From Kineosporia succinea (lineage in GTDB: Bacteria > Actinomycetota > Actinomycetes > Actinomycetales > Kineosporiaceae), in contig NZ_JAUSQZ010000001.1 in the NCBI RefSeq assembly GCF_030811555.1, positions 7,871,241-7,935,240 of the forward strand: a stretch of 64,000 nt of DNA, given 5' to 3'. This document shows, one piece after another, positions 26,273 to 34,860 of the stretch. The stretch's first letter is position 1. Each line of letters begins with the position of its first letter. The notes below the pieces were generated by a model. It was not told the DNA's origin and ran no database searches. It was given only the letters and a program-made list of their open reading frames with translations. The position numbers and the translations under genes were made by a program.

Positions 26273-27241
26273 ATGCCCGATCACTCGTTCCCCCAGGCGT
26301 CCGCCATCGAGCAGGCCGCCCGGCAGATCGACCCGGTCTTCACCGGCACACCCCTGACGAGCACGGCCTCACTCGACCGCACCCTGGGGTGCCGGATGCT
26401 GGTCAAGGTCGAGACACTGGGCCCGCTGCGCTGTTTCAAGGGCCGCGGCACCGACTGGTTCGTGCGGGGCCTCGACGCGGAGCCGGGCACCGAGCTGGTC
26501 ACGGTGTCGGCCGGCAACTTCGGTCAGGGCGTCGCGCGGGCCGCGGCGAGCCGGGGGCTCCGCGCGACGGTGTTCGCCGCGCGGGCCGCGAATCCGGCCA
26601 AGGTCGAGGCCATGCGCGCGCTGGGGGCGCAGGTGCACCTCGTGGGCCGCGACTTCGACGAGGCGAAGGAGGCCGCGCTCGACCACGCCCGGGCCGGCGG
26701 TCTGCGGATGGTCGTCGACGGTGACGAGCGCGCGATCGCCGAGGGGGCGGGCACGATCGCCCTGGAGATCGAGAGGGCGGTGCCGCAGACGGTGAACGCG
26801 ATGGTCGTCCCGGTCGGCAACGGCGCCCTGGCCGGTGGGGTGGGCACGTGGTTCCGGCACGCGTCGCCCGGCACCGAGGTCGTGGGCGTCGCCGCGGCCG
26901 GGGCCCCCGCGACGGCCCGCTCGTGGCGGGAGGGCCGTCTGGTCGAGACCAGCAGCGTCGACACGATCGCCGACGGCCTGGCCGGGCGCACGGCCGTGGC
27001 GTACGCCGTCGACGTCATGCGCGAGGTGGTGCACGACCTGGTCGAGGTCGACGACGAGCTGCTGGTGCGGGCCGTGCGCCTGGTGCACGAGCACCTCGGG
27101 CTGGTCGCCGAACCCTCCGGGGCCGCCGGTCTGGCCGCGGTGCTGGCCGATCCCGCGCGGTACGCGGGCCGCACGGTGGCCACGGTGCTGTGCGGCAGCA
27201 ACATCGATCCGGCCCGCGCCCGCGAGTTCCTGTTCGGCTGA
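26273..27241 (+). CDS. Threonine/serine dehydratase-like PLP enzyme
   Basis: A 322-aa fold-type II PLP protein. The PLP lysine is in RCFKGRGTDW, the substrate loop is VSAGNFGQGVA, the phosphate-binding glycine loop is PVGNGALAGGVG and the C-terminal segment is AEPSGAAGLA. These fit serine/threonine dehydratases that deaminate to 2-oxo acids, or the related racemases. There is no ACT regulatory domain, so it is a catabolic-type enzyme. The gene ends within a 12-bp repeat array in which each copy brings a further in-frame stop. Confidence 0.85.
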   Translation: MPDHSFPQASAIEQAARQIDPVFTGTPLTSTASLDRTLGCRMLVKVETLGPLRCFKGRGTDWFVRGLDAEPGTELVTVSAGNFGQGVARAAASRGLRATVFAARAANPAKVEAMRALGAQVHLVGRDFDEAKEAALDHARAGGLRMVVDGDERAIAEGAGTIALEIERAVPQTVNAMVVPVGNGALAGGVGTWFRHASPGTEVVGVAAAGAPATARSWREGRLVETSSVDTIADGLAGRTAVAYAVDVMREVVHDLVEVDDELLVRAVRLVHEHLGLVAEPSGAAGLAAVLADPARYAGRTVATVLCGSNIDPARAREFLFG

Positions 27242-27280
27242 CGGTTCGGCTGACGGTTCGGCTGACGGTTCGGCTGACGG
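27233..27280 (+). repeat. Four 12-bp repeats carrying tandem in-frame stops
   Basis: TTCGGCTGACGG occurs four times without a gap. The first copy contains the natural TGA of the dehydratase gene. Because the unit is 12 bp, each further copy gives another TGA in the same frame. Expansion leaves the protein unchanged, which may be why it is tolerated. Confidence 0.8.
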
Positions 27281-27281
27281 G

Positions 27282-27320
27282 CCCCGCTCACGAACCCCGC
27301 TCACGAACCCCGCTCACGAG
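27282..27320 (+). repeat. Three 13-bp repeats
   Basis: CCCCGCTCACGAA occurs three times (last copy ends in AG), directly after the 12-bp array. Both arrays are non-coding and lie between the dehydratase and the next small gene. Confidence 0.75.
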
Positions 27321-27392
27321 TTCGCCCGACCGCTGGGCGTCGTCACCCGGACGGGTCTATCCCGGGGGCTTCGACGTGACGACCGTGACTGG

Positions 27393-27635
27393 ATGACGTA
27401 CCGCGAGCACCGCCCCACGCAGCGGTACATCGACCTGATGAACGAGCGCTACGACGTGCTCCGCTCACACGCCCACGACGGCCAGGTCGAACTGCTGTAC
27501 GACGGCACCTGGGTGGCCCAGCTGGCGGTGCGCGCGACCGGGCCCCTGCGCTGGGTGGCCGGCGAGGGCGTCACGATGGAACTGGCGCTGGCCGCCCTGG
27601 AGCGGGAGCTCGGCATCCCGAAGTGGTCGGGCTGA
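27393..27635 (+). CDS. Small hypothetical protein
   Basis: An 80-aa protein (ATG 27393). It begins MTYREHRPTQRYIDLMNERY and continues with alternating strands (VELLYDGTWVAQLAVR) and a helix (LALAALERELGIP). It looks like a compact alpha/beta domain with no cysteine and no membrane segment. The ribosome-binding site is weak. Codon use is normal for the genome, which supports real coding. No family was recognised, and neighbours give no hint. Confidence 0.6.
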   Translation: MTYREHRPTQRYIDLMNERYDVLRSHAHDGQVELLYDGTWVAQLAVRATGPLRWVAGEGVTMELALAALERELGIPKWSG

Positions 27636-27698
27636 GGTGACCACCCGCGACGGCGCACGCGACCCGCACCGGGGCGGGCCGCGTCCGCCATCGCGCTC

Positions 27699-28232
27699 TC
27701 AGCCCGTGATCTCGGCGGTCGCGACCACGGTCGCGCGGGCCAGGATGTGCGAGGCGATGGTGAAACCGAGGTAGGCCGGGGTGCCCTCGACGGGCACGCC
27801 GATGTCCTCGACGTCGAGCGCGTGCACCGTGATGAAGTAGCGGTGCTCACCGTGACCGGCGGGCGGGGCGGCACCCACGAACCGGGCGAGGCCCGCGTCG
27901 TTGCGCAGCTGGAAAGCGCCCTCGGGCAGACCGGAACCGGTGTCGTCCCCGGCGCCCGCGGGCAACGAGGTCACCGCCGCCGGGATGTTCGCGACCGCCC
28001 AGTGCCAGAAACCGGACTGGGTGGGGGCGTCGGGGTCGTACACGGTCACCGCGTAGCTCTTCGTGCTCTCGGGAGCGCCGGACCAGGTCAGGTCCGGGGA
28101 GACGTCCTGGCCACCGGGAACACCGAACGCGCCGGACATCTGGGCGTCGGCGAACGCCTGGCCCGGCGCGGCGGCGGTGCTGGTGAGGGTGAAGGAGGGG
28201 ACCTGCGGGAGGCGGTCGAACGGGTTGTTCAT
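27699..28232 (-). CDS. YbhB/YbcL-type Raf kinase inhibitor-like protein
   Basis: A 177-aa bacterial member of the phosphatidylethanolamine-binding (PEBP) family. Conserved pocket segments are visible: GQDVSPDLTWSGAPESTKSY, VYDPDAPTQSGFWHWAVANI and HGEHRYFITVHALDV. The start ATG 28232 gives the usual N-terminus (MNNPFDRLPQVPSFTLTS). The biochemical role of the bacterial proteins is not settled. It is divergent from the MmyB-like regulator gene across about 150 bp, so that regulator could act on it. Confidence 0.9.
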   Translation of the reverse strand: MNNPFDRLPQVPSFTLTSTAAAPGQAFADAQMSGAFGVPGGQDVSPDLTWSGAPESTKSYAVTVYDPDAPTQSGFWHWAVANIPAAVTSLPAGAGDDTGSGLPEGAFQLRNDAGLARFVGAAPPAGHGEHRYFITVHALDVEDIGVPVEGTPAYLGFTIASHILARATVVATAEITG

Positions 28233-28381
28233 GCGGGTGCTGCTCCTGAAACGGGGCGACTGGCTGACGGGCTCAACTCTGCGGCCCGGCCGCCGGCACA
28301 GGGAGATCTCCCGCATGCTGGTGCCCGGAGTGCCACCCTGCGCGGTGGACGCCGGTGCCCGTGAGCAGGGACGCTGGGGCG

Positions 28382-29227
28382 GTGACGGTTCCGAGGACGA
28401 AGAGCAGGCCGGAGCTGTCCGCGTTCCTGATGGCGATGCGGGCACGGCTGCGGCCCGAGGACGTCGGCCTGCCGCCGGCCGCCCGTCGCCGCACCCCCGG
28501 CCTGCGCCGGCAGGAGGTCGCGCAGCTCGCGGCCGTCAGCATCGACTGGTACATCCGCCTCGAGCAGGGCCGGGTCGGGGTGCCGGGCACGGCCGTGCTC
28601 GACGCGGTGGCCCAGGCCCTCGCGCTGTCCGAGGCCGAGCGGCATCACCTGCACCTGATCGCCCGCGGTGAGGCGCCGCCGCCCACCCCGGTGCCGGCCC
28701 CGGTCAGCGACTCGCTGCGGACCCTGCTGCACGGCCTGCCGACGACCCCGGCCTGGATCCTCGACCACCGCTTCGACGTGCTGGCCCACAACGCCGCCTC
28801 GAACGCCCTGTTCGGGCCCGGCTTCACGGTCGGCGTGAACTCCGCCGAGCAGCTCTTCCTCGATCCGGGCGCCCGCGACTTCCAGCTCGACTGGCCCCGC
28901 ATCGCCCGCGAGAACGTCGGCAACCTGCGCGCGAACCTGGCCCGCCACCCGTCCGACCCCCGTCTGAGCGCCCTGATCGAGAAGTTGCGCAGCGGCAGCG
29001 CCGATTTCGCGCAGTGGTGGGACGACCAGACGGTCGGCGAGCGCACCCACGGCACCAAGCGCCTGCGTCATCCGGCCGTGGGCGTGATCACCGTTCGCTA
29101 CGACGTGCTCGCCGTGCAGGACGGCTCGGGCCAGCGCCTGTCGGTGGTCACCCCGGCCGACACCCACGCCCAGGACGCCTTCCTCACGATCCTCGCCCGG
29201 GGGCCGGGTCTGCGCGTGGTCGGCTGA
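28382..29227 (+). CDS. MmyB-like XRE-family transcriptional regulator
   Basis: A 281-aa cytoplasmic regulator with an N-terminal XRE-type HTH (RRTPGLRRQEVAQLAAVSID, residues about 40-60, then WYIRLEQGR). It has a C-terminal MmyB-type ligand-binding PAS-like domain (PAWILDHRFDVLAHNAASNA). The GTG at 28382 is preferred because GACGCT lies six bases upstream in leaderless fashion; a GTG nine codons further up is possible. It is divergent from the Raf-like gene, which is its most likely target. A second member of the same family lies at 58113. Confidence 0.88.
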   Translation: MTVPRTKSRPELSAFLMAMRARLRPEDVGLPPAARRRTPGLRRQEVAQLAAVSIDWYIRLEQGRVGVPGTAVLDAVAQALALSEAERHHLHLIARGEAPPPTPVPAPVSDSLRTLLHGLPTTPAWILDHRFDVLAHNAASNALFGPGFTVGVNSAEQLFLDPGARDFQLDWPRIARENVGNLRANLARHPSDPRLSALIEKLRSGSADFAQWWDDQTVGERTHGTKRLRHPAVGVITVRYDVLAVQDGSGQRLSVVTPADTHAQDAFLTILARGPGLRVVG

Positions 29228-29244
29228 TCCCGCACCGCCCGGGC

Positions 29245-29250
29245 TATCGT
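29245..29250 (+). promoter_or_regulatory. -10 element of the HAD hydrolase gene (leaderless layout)
   Basis: TATCGT ends six bases before ATG 29257, with no ribosome-binding site in between. Confidence 0.55.
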
Positions 29251-29256
29251 GCACGG

Positions 29257-29961
29257 ATGACTGCACCTGTGGGTGGGCTCGGAGCGGCGTCGGCCGTGCT
29301 GTGGGACATCGACGGCACCCTGCTGACGTCGGGCGGGGTGGCGGCCCAGGCGTTCCTGCGCGCGGTGGAGGAGGTCGTGGGGCGTCGGCCGGTGCTCGAC
29401 GGGCTGGAGTTCGGCGGGCGCATCGACCCGGAGATCGCCACGCTGCTGCTGGCCTCGATCGACCACGACGACAGCCACGTGCCGGCGGTGCTGAAGCGCC
29501 TGGACGAGCTGGTCCAGGCCGACCTCGAGGCCCTGCACGCGCACACCCGGGTGCTGCCGGGCGTGACCGGCGTGATGGCCCGGCTGGTGGACGCGGGGGT
29601 ACCGCAGACCGTCGTCACCGGCAACATCCGTAGCGTCGCGCGGGCGAAACTCACCGCCGGTGAGCTGATTCCGCCGATCGACCCGGAGCTGGGCGGGTAC
29701 GGCGACAGCGGCACCACACGGGTCGAGGTGGCCCGTTCCAGCCTGGTCGCGGTGTTCGGCGACGACTGGGCGGCGCACGCCGACAACTGCTGGATCATCG
29801 GCGACACCCCGCGCGACCTGGCCTGCGCGCAGGCGCTGGGGTTGCGGTGCGCGCTGGTCGCGAGCGGGCGCACGGGTGTGGACGCGCTGAGCGGCCTGGG
29901 TGCGGACGTCGTGCTGGGCGGGCTCGGGACGACGGACGACGTGGCCCGCCTGTGGGGATGA
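29257..29961 (+). CDS. HAD-superfamily hydrolase
   Basis: A 234-aa phosphatase of the haloacid-dehalogenase superfamily, PGP/beta-phosphoglucomutase-like subclass with a helical cap. Motif I is LWDIDGTLL with nucleophile Asp; motif II is VVTGNI; the motif III Lys is in RAKLTAGEL; motif IV is IIGDTPRDLACA. The substrate may be phosphoglycolate or a similar small phosphate ester. The start at ATG 29257 fits a TATCGT box six bases upstream. Direct repeats of GATGAGCCGGGC follow the stop. Confidence 0.88.
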   Translation: MTAPVGGLGAASAVLWDIDGTLLTSGGVAAQAFLRAVEEVVGRRPVLDGLEFGGRIDPEIATLLLASIDHDDSHVPAVLKRLDELVQADLEALHAHTRVLPGVTGVMARLVDAGVPQTVVTGNIRSVARAKLTAGELIPPIDPELGGYGDSGTTRVEVARSSLVAVFGDDWAAHADNCWIIGDTPRDLACAQALGLRCALVASGRTGVDALSGLGADVVLGGLGTTDDVARLWG

Positions 29962-30024
29962 GCCGGGCGGGATGAGCCGGGCAGGGTGAGCAGGACGGGG
30001 CCCACCCGGCCCGGCACCCTGCCG

Positions 30025-31170
30025 TCAGCCGATCGTCGTTCTCCCCGAGGCGATCTCGAGCAGCCGGTCGAGCGCGGCCTCGGCCGGGTAGGACGAGCAG
30101 ACACTCTCGGCGACGTGCGCCGCGGCCCGGGCGTGGGCCGGGGTGGCCAGCACCTCGGCCACGGCCGCGGCGATCTCACCGGGTGCCGTCACCGTGCGCC
30201 CGGCCCCGACGGAGGCGACCCGCTCGGCGTTCATCGGCTTGTCGACCCCCATCGGCAGCACCACCAGCGGGATTCCGGCGGACAGGGCCGAGAGCACGGT
30301 GCCGGCCCCACCCGCGGTGACCACCACGTCCACACCGCTGTCGAGAAGGTCTTTCATGGGCACGAACCCGGCCACCTGCACCCGATCGGGGTCCGGCTGC
30401 CGATCGCCGAGGTCACCGGCGACGTGCGGGGCGACGATGACGTCGACGTCGAGCTCGAGCAGGGAGTCCAGCGCCCCGCCGAGGGCCTGCGGGTCGTCGA
30501 CGAGCGTGCCCAGCGTGAGCAGCACGGTCGGCCGATCGCCGCGCCGGGTGCGCCGCCACGGCGCTCCCTCGCCACGGTGCGGCACGGCGCGCACCGGGAT
30601 GCGCGGCGCCGGGTACACGTCGGACGGGCGCAGCAGGGCGTCCGGCCACGGGTCGAGATAGGCGACGGGACTCGTCAGCGTCACCCCCTCCTGGGCCACC
30701 CGCTCGGCCGCGGCCACGTCGAAGAACTTCGCCAGCTGCTCGTTGAACGGCAGGCTCGCACCGTGCACGGCCCACGGAACTCCCAGTGCCGCAGCCGTGT
30801 ACGGGCCGAAGAGATCCGCCGCGTCGGCCACGACCAGCCCCGGCGCGAACTCCCGCACCGCCGCCCGGGCCGCCGCGGCCCCCAGGTCCATCCGGGCGTG
30901 AACGAAGAAGTCGACGGGGATACGGGCGTTGGCCTCGGTCTCGTCGATCGCGACGTCGCGGGCGTCGACACCGGAGCGGCGCATCACCTCGGCCAGGTTC
31001 TCCTCGAGCGAGGGCCCGGCCGGCAGCAGCGTCAACGACGGCGCCAGGTGTGCGACGGACGGGTGGCTGAGCAGGGCGACCTCGTGCCCGGCCCGCTGGG
31101 CCGCCCGGGCCAGGGGCAGGATCGGCAGCAGGTGACCGACCGCGGGGCAACTGCTGATCAGGATACGCAA
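30025..31170 (-). CDS. MGT/UGT-like glycosyltransferase (GT-B)
   Basis: A glycosyltransferase of the macrolide/UGT type (about 381 aa). The N-terminal domain begins RILISSCPAVGHLLP and the donor-binding motif is TAGGAGTVLSALSAGIPLV, where the usual His-Gly-Gly is Ala-Gly-Gly. These enzymes move a nucleotide-activated sugar to a small molecule, often an antibiotic or xenobiotic. The start is uncertain. TTG 31170 has GGAG at ideal spacing; ATG 31176 sits on that same site and ATG 31206 has a weak one. The gene is divergent from a TetR regulator by at most 76 bp, suggesting control by it. Confidence 0.85.
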   Translation of the reverse strand: MRILISSCPAVGHLLPILPLARAAQRAGHEVALLSHPSVAHLAPSLTLLPAGPSLEENLAEVMRRSGVDARDVAIDETEANARIPVDFFVHARMDLGAAAARAAVREFAPGLVVADAADLFGPYTAAALGVPWAVHGASLPFNEQLAKFFDVAAAERVAQEGVTLTSPVAYLDPWPDALLRPSDVYPAPRIPVRAVPHRGEGAPWRRTRRGDRPTVLLTLGTLVDDPQALGGALDSLLELDVDVIVAPHVAGDLGDRQPDPDRVQVAGFVPMKDLLDSGVDVVVTAGGAGTVLSALSAGIPLVVLPMGVDKPMNAERVASVGAGRTVTAPGEIAAAVAEVLATPAHARAAAHVAESVCSSYPAEAALDRLLEIASGRTTIG

Positions 31171-31234
31171 GAACATTCTCCGGTTTCTGGAGGCAAGTAT
31201 TTTCATCAGAGCCGACTCTGGCGAACATAGCAGC

Positions 31235-31240
31235 TAGGAT
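31235..31240 (+). promoter_or_regulatory. -10 element of the TetR-ATPase pair (leaderless layout)
   Basis: TAGGAT ends six bases before GTG 31247 and there is no ribosome-binding site in the gap. It lies in the short region shared with the divergent glycosyltransferase. Confidence 0.55.
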
Positions 31241-31246
31241 CGAGCC

Positions 31247-31855
31247 GTGGTGAAAGAGGCAGGCAAGGGCCGGCGGGCGGAGTACGCGGAGCAGACCCGG
31301 CAGGCGATCCTCGAGGCCGCCCGCGAGCTCTTCGTCGAACAGGGCTACTTCGCCACCAAGGTCGACGAGATCGCCCGCACCGCCCGGGTCGCCCCGGCCA
31401 CGGTCTACGCGGTCGGCGGCGGCAAGAGCGGTCTGCTGCGGGCCCTGCTGCTGAGCGGCACCGAGACCGACGACATCGACGGCATCCTTACCCGCATCAC
31501 CACCGCCGACGACCCGCACGACCTCATCGCCTACCTGGCCCGCAGCACCCGCGAGAAGTTCGAGGGCTGGTCGTCGCTCATGCGTCAGGTCGCCGCCGCC
31601 GCACCACAGGAACCCGCGGTGCGCGAGAGCCAGGAGATCGCCCACCGCGCCCTGCGCCACGGTCTCGACCTGGGCGCACGGCGGCTCGGCGAGCTCGGCG
31701 CCCTGGCGGTGCCGGTCGAGCGGGCCGCCGACATCCTGTGGCTGAACCTCTGCAACGCGGCCTATTTCATCCGCACCGACGACCTGGGCTGGTCGCTCGA
31801 CGAGTCCGAGCAGTGGCTCACCCGCACCCTCCCCCAGCAGCTGCTCACGGCGTGA
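31247..31855 (+). CDS. TetR-family transcriptional regulator
   Basis: A 202-aa TetR protein. The HTH is at residues 12-60 (ILEAARELFVEQGYFATKVD followed by VAPATVYAVGGGKSGLL, where the usual YxxFxxKxxLL is altered to YAVGGGKSGLL). The C-terminal two-thirds is the helical ligand-binding domain. It overlaps the large ATPase gene by four bases (GTGA) and is divergent from a glycosyltransferase, so all three may belong to one detoxification or signalling unit. The inducer is unknown. Confidence 0.9.
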   Translation: MVKEAGKGRRAEYAEQTRQAILEAARELFVEQGYFATKVDEIARTARVAPATVYAVGGGKSGLLRALLLSGTETDDIDGILTRITTADDPHDLIAYLARSTREKFEGWSSLMRQVAAAAPQEPAVRESQEIAHRALRHGLDLGARRLGELGALAVPVERAADILWLNLCNAAYFIRTDDLGWSLDESEQWLTRTLPQQLLTA

Positions 31856-34044
31856 GCCTGATCGGGCGGCAGCGCGAACTGGCCGCACTCGAAACCCTTC
31901 TCGCGCGATCGGCGAGGGGCGTCGGCGGCCTGCTGGTCTTCGCGGGCCCGCCGGGTTCGGGGCGCACGAGCATGACGGACGCGGCGGTCGCCTCCGCCTC
32001 CCGGCTCGGCCTGGAGGTCTCCACGGACTTCGGTGCCGGACCGGGCCTGACCGTGCTCGACGACGCCGGCCCGCTGGACGCCGCGGACCTCGGGCGCATC
32101 ACGTCCAGCGGGCGGGCCGTCGTGGTGACAGGCCCCGATCCCGGGCTGCCCGTGGACTTCCGCCTCGGCCCGGTCGACCTGCGGCAGCTGCTGCCCGGGC
32201 GACCGGCCGAGGCGATCCACGCGATCTGGCTGGCCTCCGCGGGCTTTCCCGGTCCGGCACTCGAGAATGCCTCGTACCTAGAGACTCTCGCCGACGACAC
32301 CGATCCCGTCACCGCCCTGGCACTGCGCCCGGCGCCGGGCGGCGAGTTCCTGGTTCCGGACGTCACCCGCCTGCGCCTGCTGGAAACCGCCGCCTCTCAG
32401 CCTCTTCCGCCCGCGGTCGAGGCCCGGGTCCGGATCCGCTGGGCCCGTGAGCTGCTGAGCGACCCCTCGGCCGCGGCCCGGCGCCGCGAACTCGCCGACG
32501 AGGCCGCCCGCCGGGCGCGCGACGCCGGCGACCCGGGGGTGCTGGCCGAGGTTCTCGACGGCCGCCTGCACGCGCTGTGGGACCCGCGGGCCGCGGCGGA
32601 ACGCCTGGGCACCGCCACCGAGATCATCGACCTCGCCCGGCGGGCCACCGCCCCGGACCTCGAGATGCGCGGCCTGTTCTGGCGGTTCATCGCCCTGGTC
32701 GAACTCGGCGACCTGGAGGCGGCCGAGGCCGCGCTGGTGGTGTACGGACGCACCGGGGAACTCGTCGGCGACGCCCAGGCCGCCGTGGTGGTGCTGTCGC
32801 GGCAGGCGGTGCTGGCCGTCGTACGGGGCCGTCCCGATCTGGCGGAGGCACTCACGCACCGCGTCGCCCGGGCCGGCCGCAACGCGGGTGTCGCTGACAC
32901 CGGCCGCCTCACCGCGTCCGTCATCGGCGCTCTGGCCCTGCTGCGGGATGACGCCGAAAGCCACCTGGAACCGCTGCGTCTCACGGCCTGCCGGCTGCCC
33001 GGCCACTTCTACGAGGCGACCGCCGCGCGGGTGCTGGCCGTGAGCGGACGCGACGACGAGGCTCGCCTCGAGCTCGAGCGCCTGCTGCCGTCGGTGCGGG
33101 CGGGCACCGGACCGCGCTGGCTGGGGGCGGTCGCCGACCTGTCGTTCGTGGCCTCCCGTCTGGGCGATCAGGACACCGCACGGGAGCTGTACGGGATGCT
33201 CACGCCGTTCGCGGGCCGGCTGGTCGTCTCGGGCGGGGCGAGTCTGGTGACCGGGCTGGTCGACGACCTGCTCGGACGGCTCGCGACCCGCCTCGCCCGC
33301 CCGCTCGAGGCCCGCGCCCACCTCGACCGCGCGGTGGCCCAGGCCGAACGACTCGGGGCGCTGGGCTGGCTCGGGGCGATCCTGCAGGCGCGCGGGGCCC
33401 CGGGAGACCGGGAACGCGCGCGGGAACTGGCGGTGCGGCTCGGGTTCGGTGACGTGCGTGCCGACGCCGACGCCGACACCGGCACCGGCACCGAGGGCAC
33501 GGACGAGTGGCGCCTGACCCGCGAGGGCGACGCCTGGCTGCTGGAGGCGGACGGGGAGACCGCACGGCTGCGCGACATCCGGGGGCTGCACTACCTGAGG
33601 CTGCTGGTCTCCGCCCCCGGCCGTGAGATCCCCGCGCTCGATCTGGTGGCCGGGGGCGCCGGACTGCGCACGTCCGCGCCGGATCCGGTTCTCGACGCCC
33701 CGGCCCGCGAGGCCTACCGCGCCCGGCTGGCCGCCCTGGAGGCCGAGCTCGACGACGCCGACCGCACCGGCGACGCCCCCCGCGCCACCCACCTGACCAC
33801 CGAACGTGACGCCCTGATCGCGGAACTGCGCTCGGCGAGCGGTCTTTCCGGACGGCCGCGGCGCCCGGGGGCGGAGGCCGAGCGGGCCCGGGTCAACGCG
33901 ACCCGGGCGCTCGGCACCGCCCTCGGTCGGCTGGACCCGCTGGCGCCCCGGGCCGCTGCCCACCTGCGAGCCTCGCTGCGCACCGGCGGCCACTTCCGCT
34001 ACCAGCCCACCGGCGCCGGACCCCGGCGCTGGCGGGTGTCCTGA
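31852..34044 (+). CDS. Large AAA/LAL-like ATPase with altered Walker A
   Basis: A 730-aa protein starting at GTG 31852 inside the TetR stop. The order is an N-terminal P-loop region with GPPGSGRTS (32-40), where the Walker Lys is Arg38, then VLDDAG as Walker B. A long helical TPR-like array follows (about 180-520), then a C-terminal domain with LRDIRGLHYLRLLVSAPGRE and a coiled coil of Asp/Glu/Arg. This last part occurs in several actinobacterial ATPase regulators. It looks like the LuxR/LAL or STAND class without the LuxR HTH. The changed P-loop suggests weak or no ATP hydrolysis. Function unknown. Confidence 0.75.
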   Translation: MSLIGRQRELAALETLLARSARGVGGLLVFAGPPGSGRTSMTDAAVASASRLGLEVSTDFGAGPGLTVLDDAGPLDAADLGRITSSGRAVVVTGPDPGLPVDFRLGPVDLRQLLPGRPAEAIHAIWLASAGFPGPALENASYLETLADDTDPVTALALRPAPGGEFLVPDVTRLRLLETAASQPLPPAVEARVRIRWARELLSDPSAAARRRELADEAARRARDAGDPGVLAEVLDGRLHALWDPRAAAERLGTATEIIDLARRATAPDLEMRGLFWRFIALVELGDLEAAEAALVVYGRTGELVGDAQAAVVVLSRQAVLAVVRGRPDLAEALTHRVARAGRNAGVADTGRLTASVIGALALLRDDAESHLEPLRLTACRLPGHFYEATAARVLAVSGRDDEARLELERLLPSVRAGTGPRWLGAVADLSFVASRLGDQDTARELYGMLTPFAGRLVVSGGASLVTGLVDDLLGRLATRLARPLEARAHLDRAVAQAERLGALGWLGAILQARGAPGDRERARELAVRLGFGDVRADADADTGTGTEGTDEWRLTREGDAWLLEADGETARLRDIRGLHYLRLLVSAPGREIPALDLVAGGAGLRTSAPDPVLDAPAREAYRARLAALEAELDDADRTGDAPRATHLTTERDALIAELRSASGLSGRPRRPGAEAERARVNATRALGTALGRLDPLAPRAAAHLRASLRTGGHFRYQPTGAGPRRWRVS

Positions 34045-34089
34045 CCGAAGCCGCTCACCCGCAGGGGGCGAGGGCCGTGGAGCCCTGCC

Positions 34090-34824
34090 CTACGGCCGGG
34101 GACCCGAACCGGCCGACTCCAGCACCCGGGCCACGGCCGCCGGATCGGCCAGGTGCGGGAAGTGCCCACTGCCCGGGATCACCGTGATCGCGACCCGCGG
34201 CAGCAGCGAGCGCAGCCAGTCCGCATAGGCCGCGGGCGGTTCCGACGACGTCACCCAGTGGTACCCGACGCCCCGGGCGGCGAGTTCCGCCAGTTCCCCG
34301 CCCACCCGCGCGTCGATCGTCTCGTCGCTGTCGCGCAGGATCTCGTCCCAGTAGCCGAGCAGCAGGTCCGGACGCGGGTCGGTCGCGGTGGTCACCAGCT
34401 CGCGGGCCTGCGGCGGGAGTGCGTCGATGCCCATCCCGGCGAGCATCCGGTTCCAGACGTCACGCCATCCCGGGCCTCGCAGCTGCGGTTCGGCGGCGCG
34501 GACCAGGGCGAAGAACGGCCCGGGCCGCAGCATCTGGTCGAGGTTGACCACGGCCGCGGCCGGGTGCACGGCGGCGTACGCGTTCGCGACGATCGCCCCG
34601 ACCGAGTGGCCCACGACCACCGGGCGCGTGAGGTGGGCCGCCGTGACCTGCTGGTGCACGTCGTCCACCGTGCCGCTCAGGGGGTAACTCTCGCGTCGCG
34701 GGGAGCTGCCGTGGCCGGGCAGGTCGATCGCCAGCACCCGGTCGGCGGGGTCGAGGTGGCGGCGCAGCGGGCCGAAGCTGCGGTGGTCGTAGGTGAGGCC
34801 GTGGATGAGCAGGTAGTCAGTCAC
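34090..34824 (-). CDS. Alpha/beta-hydrolase
   Basis: A 244-aa hydrolase with the alpha/beta fold. The oxyanion segment is LIHGLTYDHRSFGPL, the nucleophile elbow is GHSVG (Ser73), and the catalytic His is near the end in PGSGHFPHLADP. DLPGHGSSPR follows strand 4. No signal peptide is present, so it acts inside the cell. The substrate is unknown; esterase or haloperoxidase-like activity is usual in this group. It lies just downstream of the MarR gene in the same direction (36 bp), so the two may be co-transcribed. Confidence 0.88.
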   Translation of the reverse strand: MTDYLLIHGLTYDHRSFGPLRRHLDPADRVLAIDLPGHGSSPRRESYPLSGTVDDVHQQVTAAHLTRPVVVGHSVGAIVANAYAAVHPAAAVVNLDQMLRPGPFFALVRAAEPQLRGPGWRDVWNRMLAGMGIDALPPQARELVTTATDPRPDLLLGYWDEILRDSDETIDARVGGELAELAARGVGYHWVTSSEPPAAYADWLRSLLPRVAITVIPGSGHFPHLADPAAVARVLESAGSGPRP

Positions 34825-34860
34825 ACCCCTGGGGGCGTAACCCGGGAACGAACAATCCGT

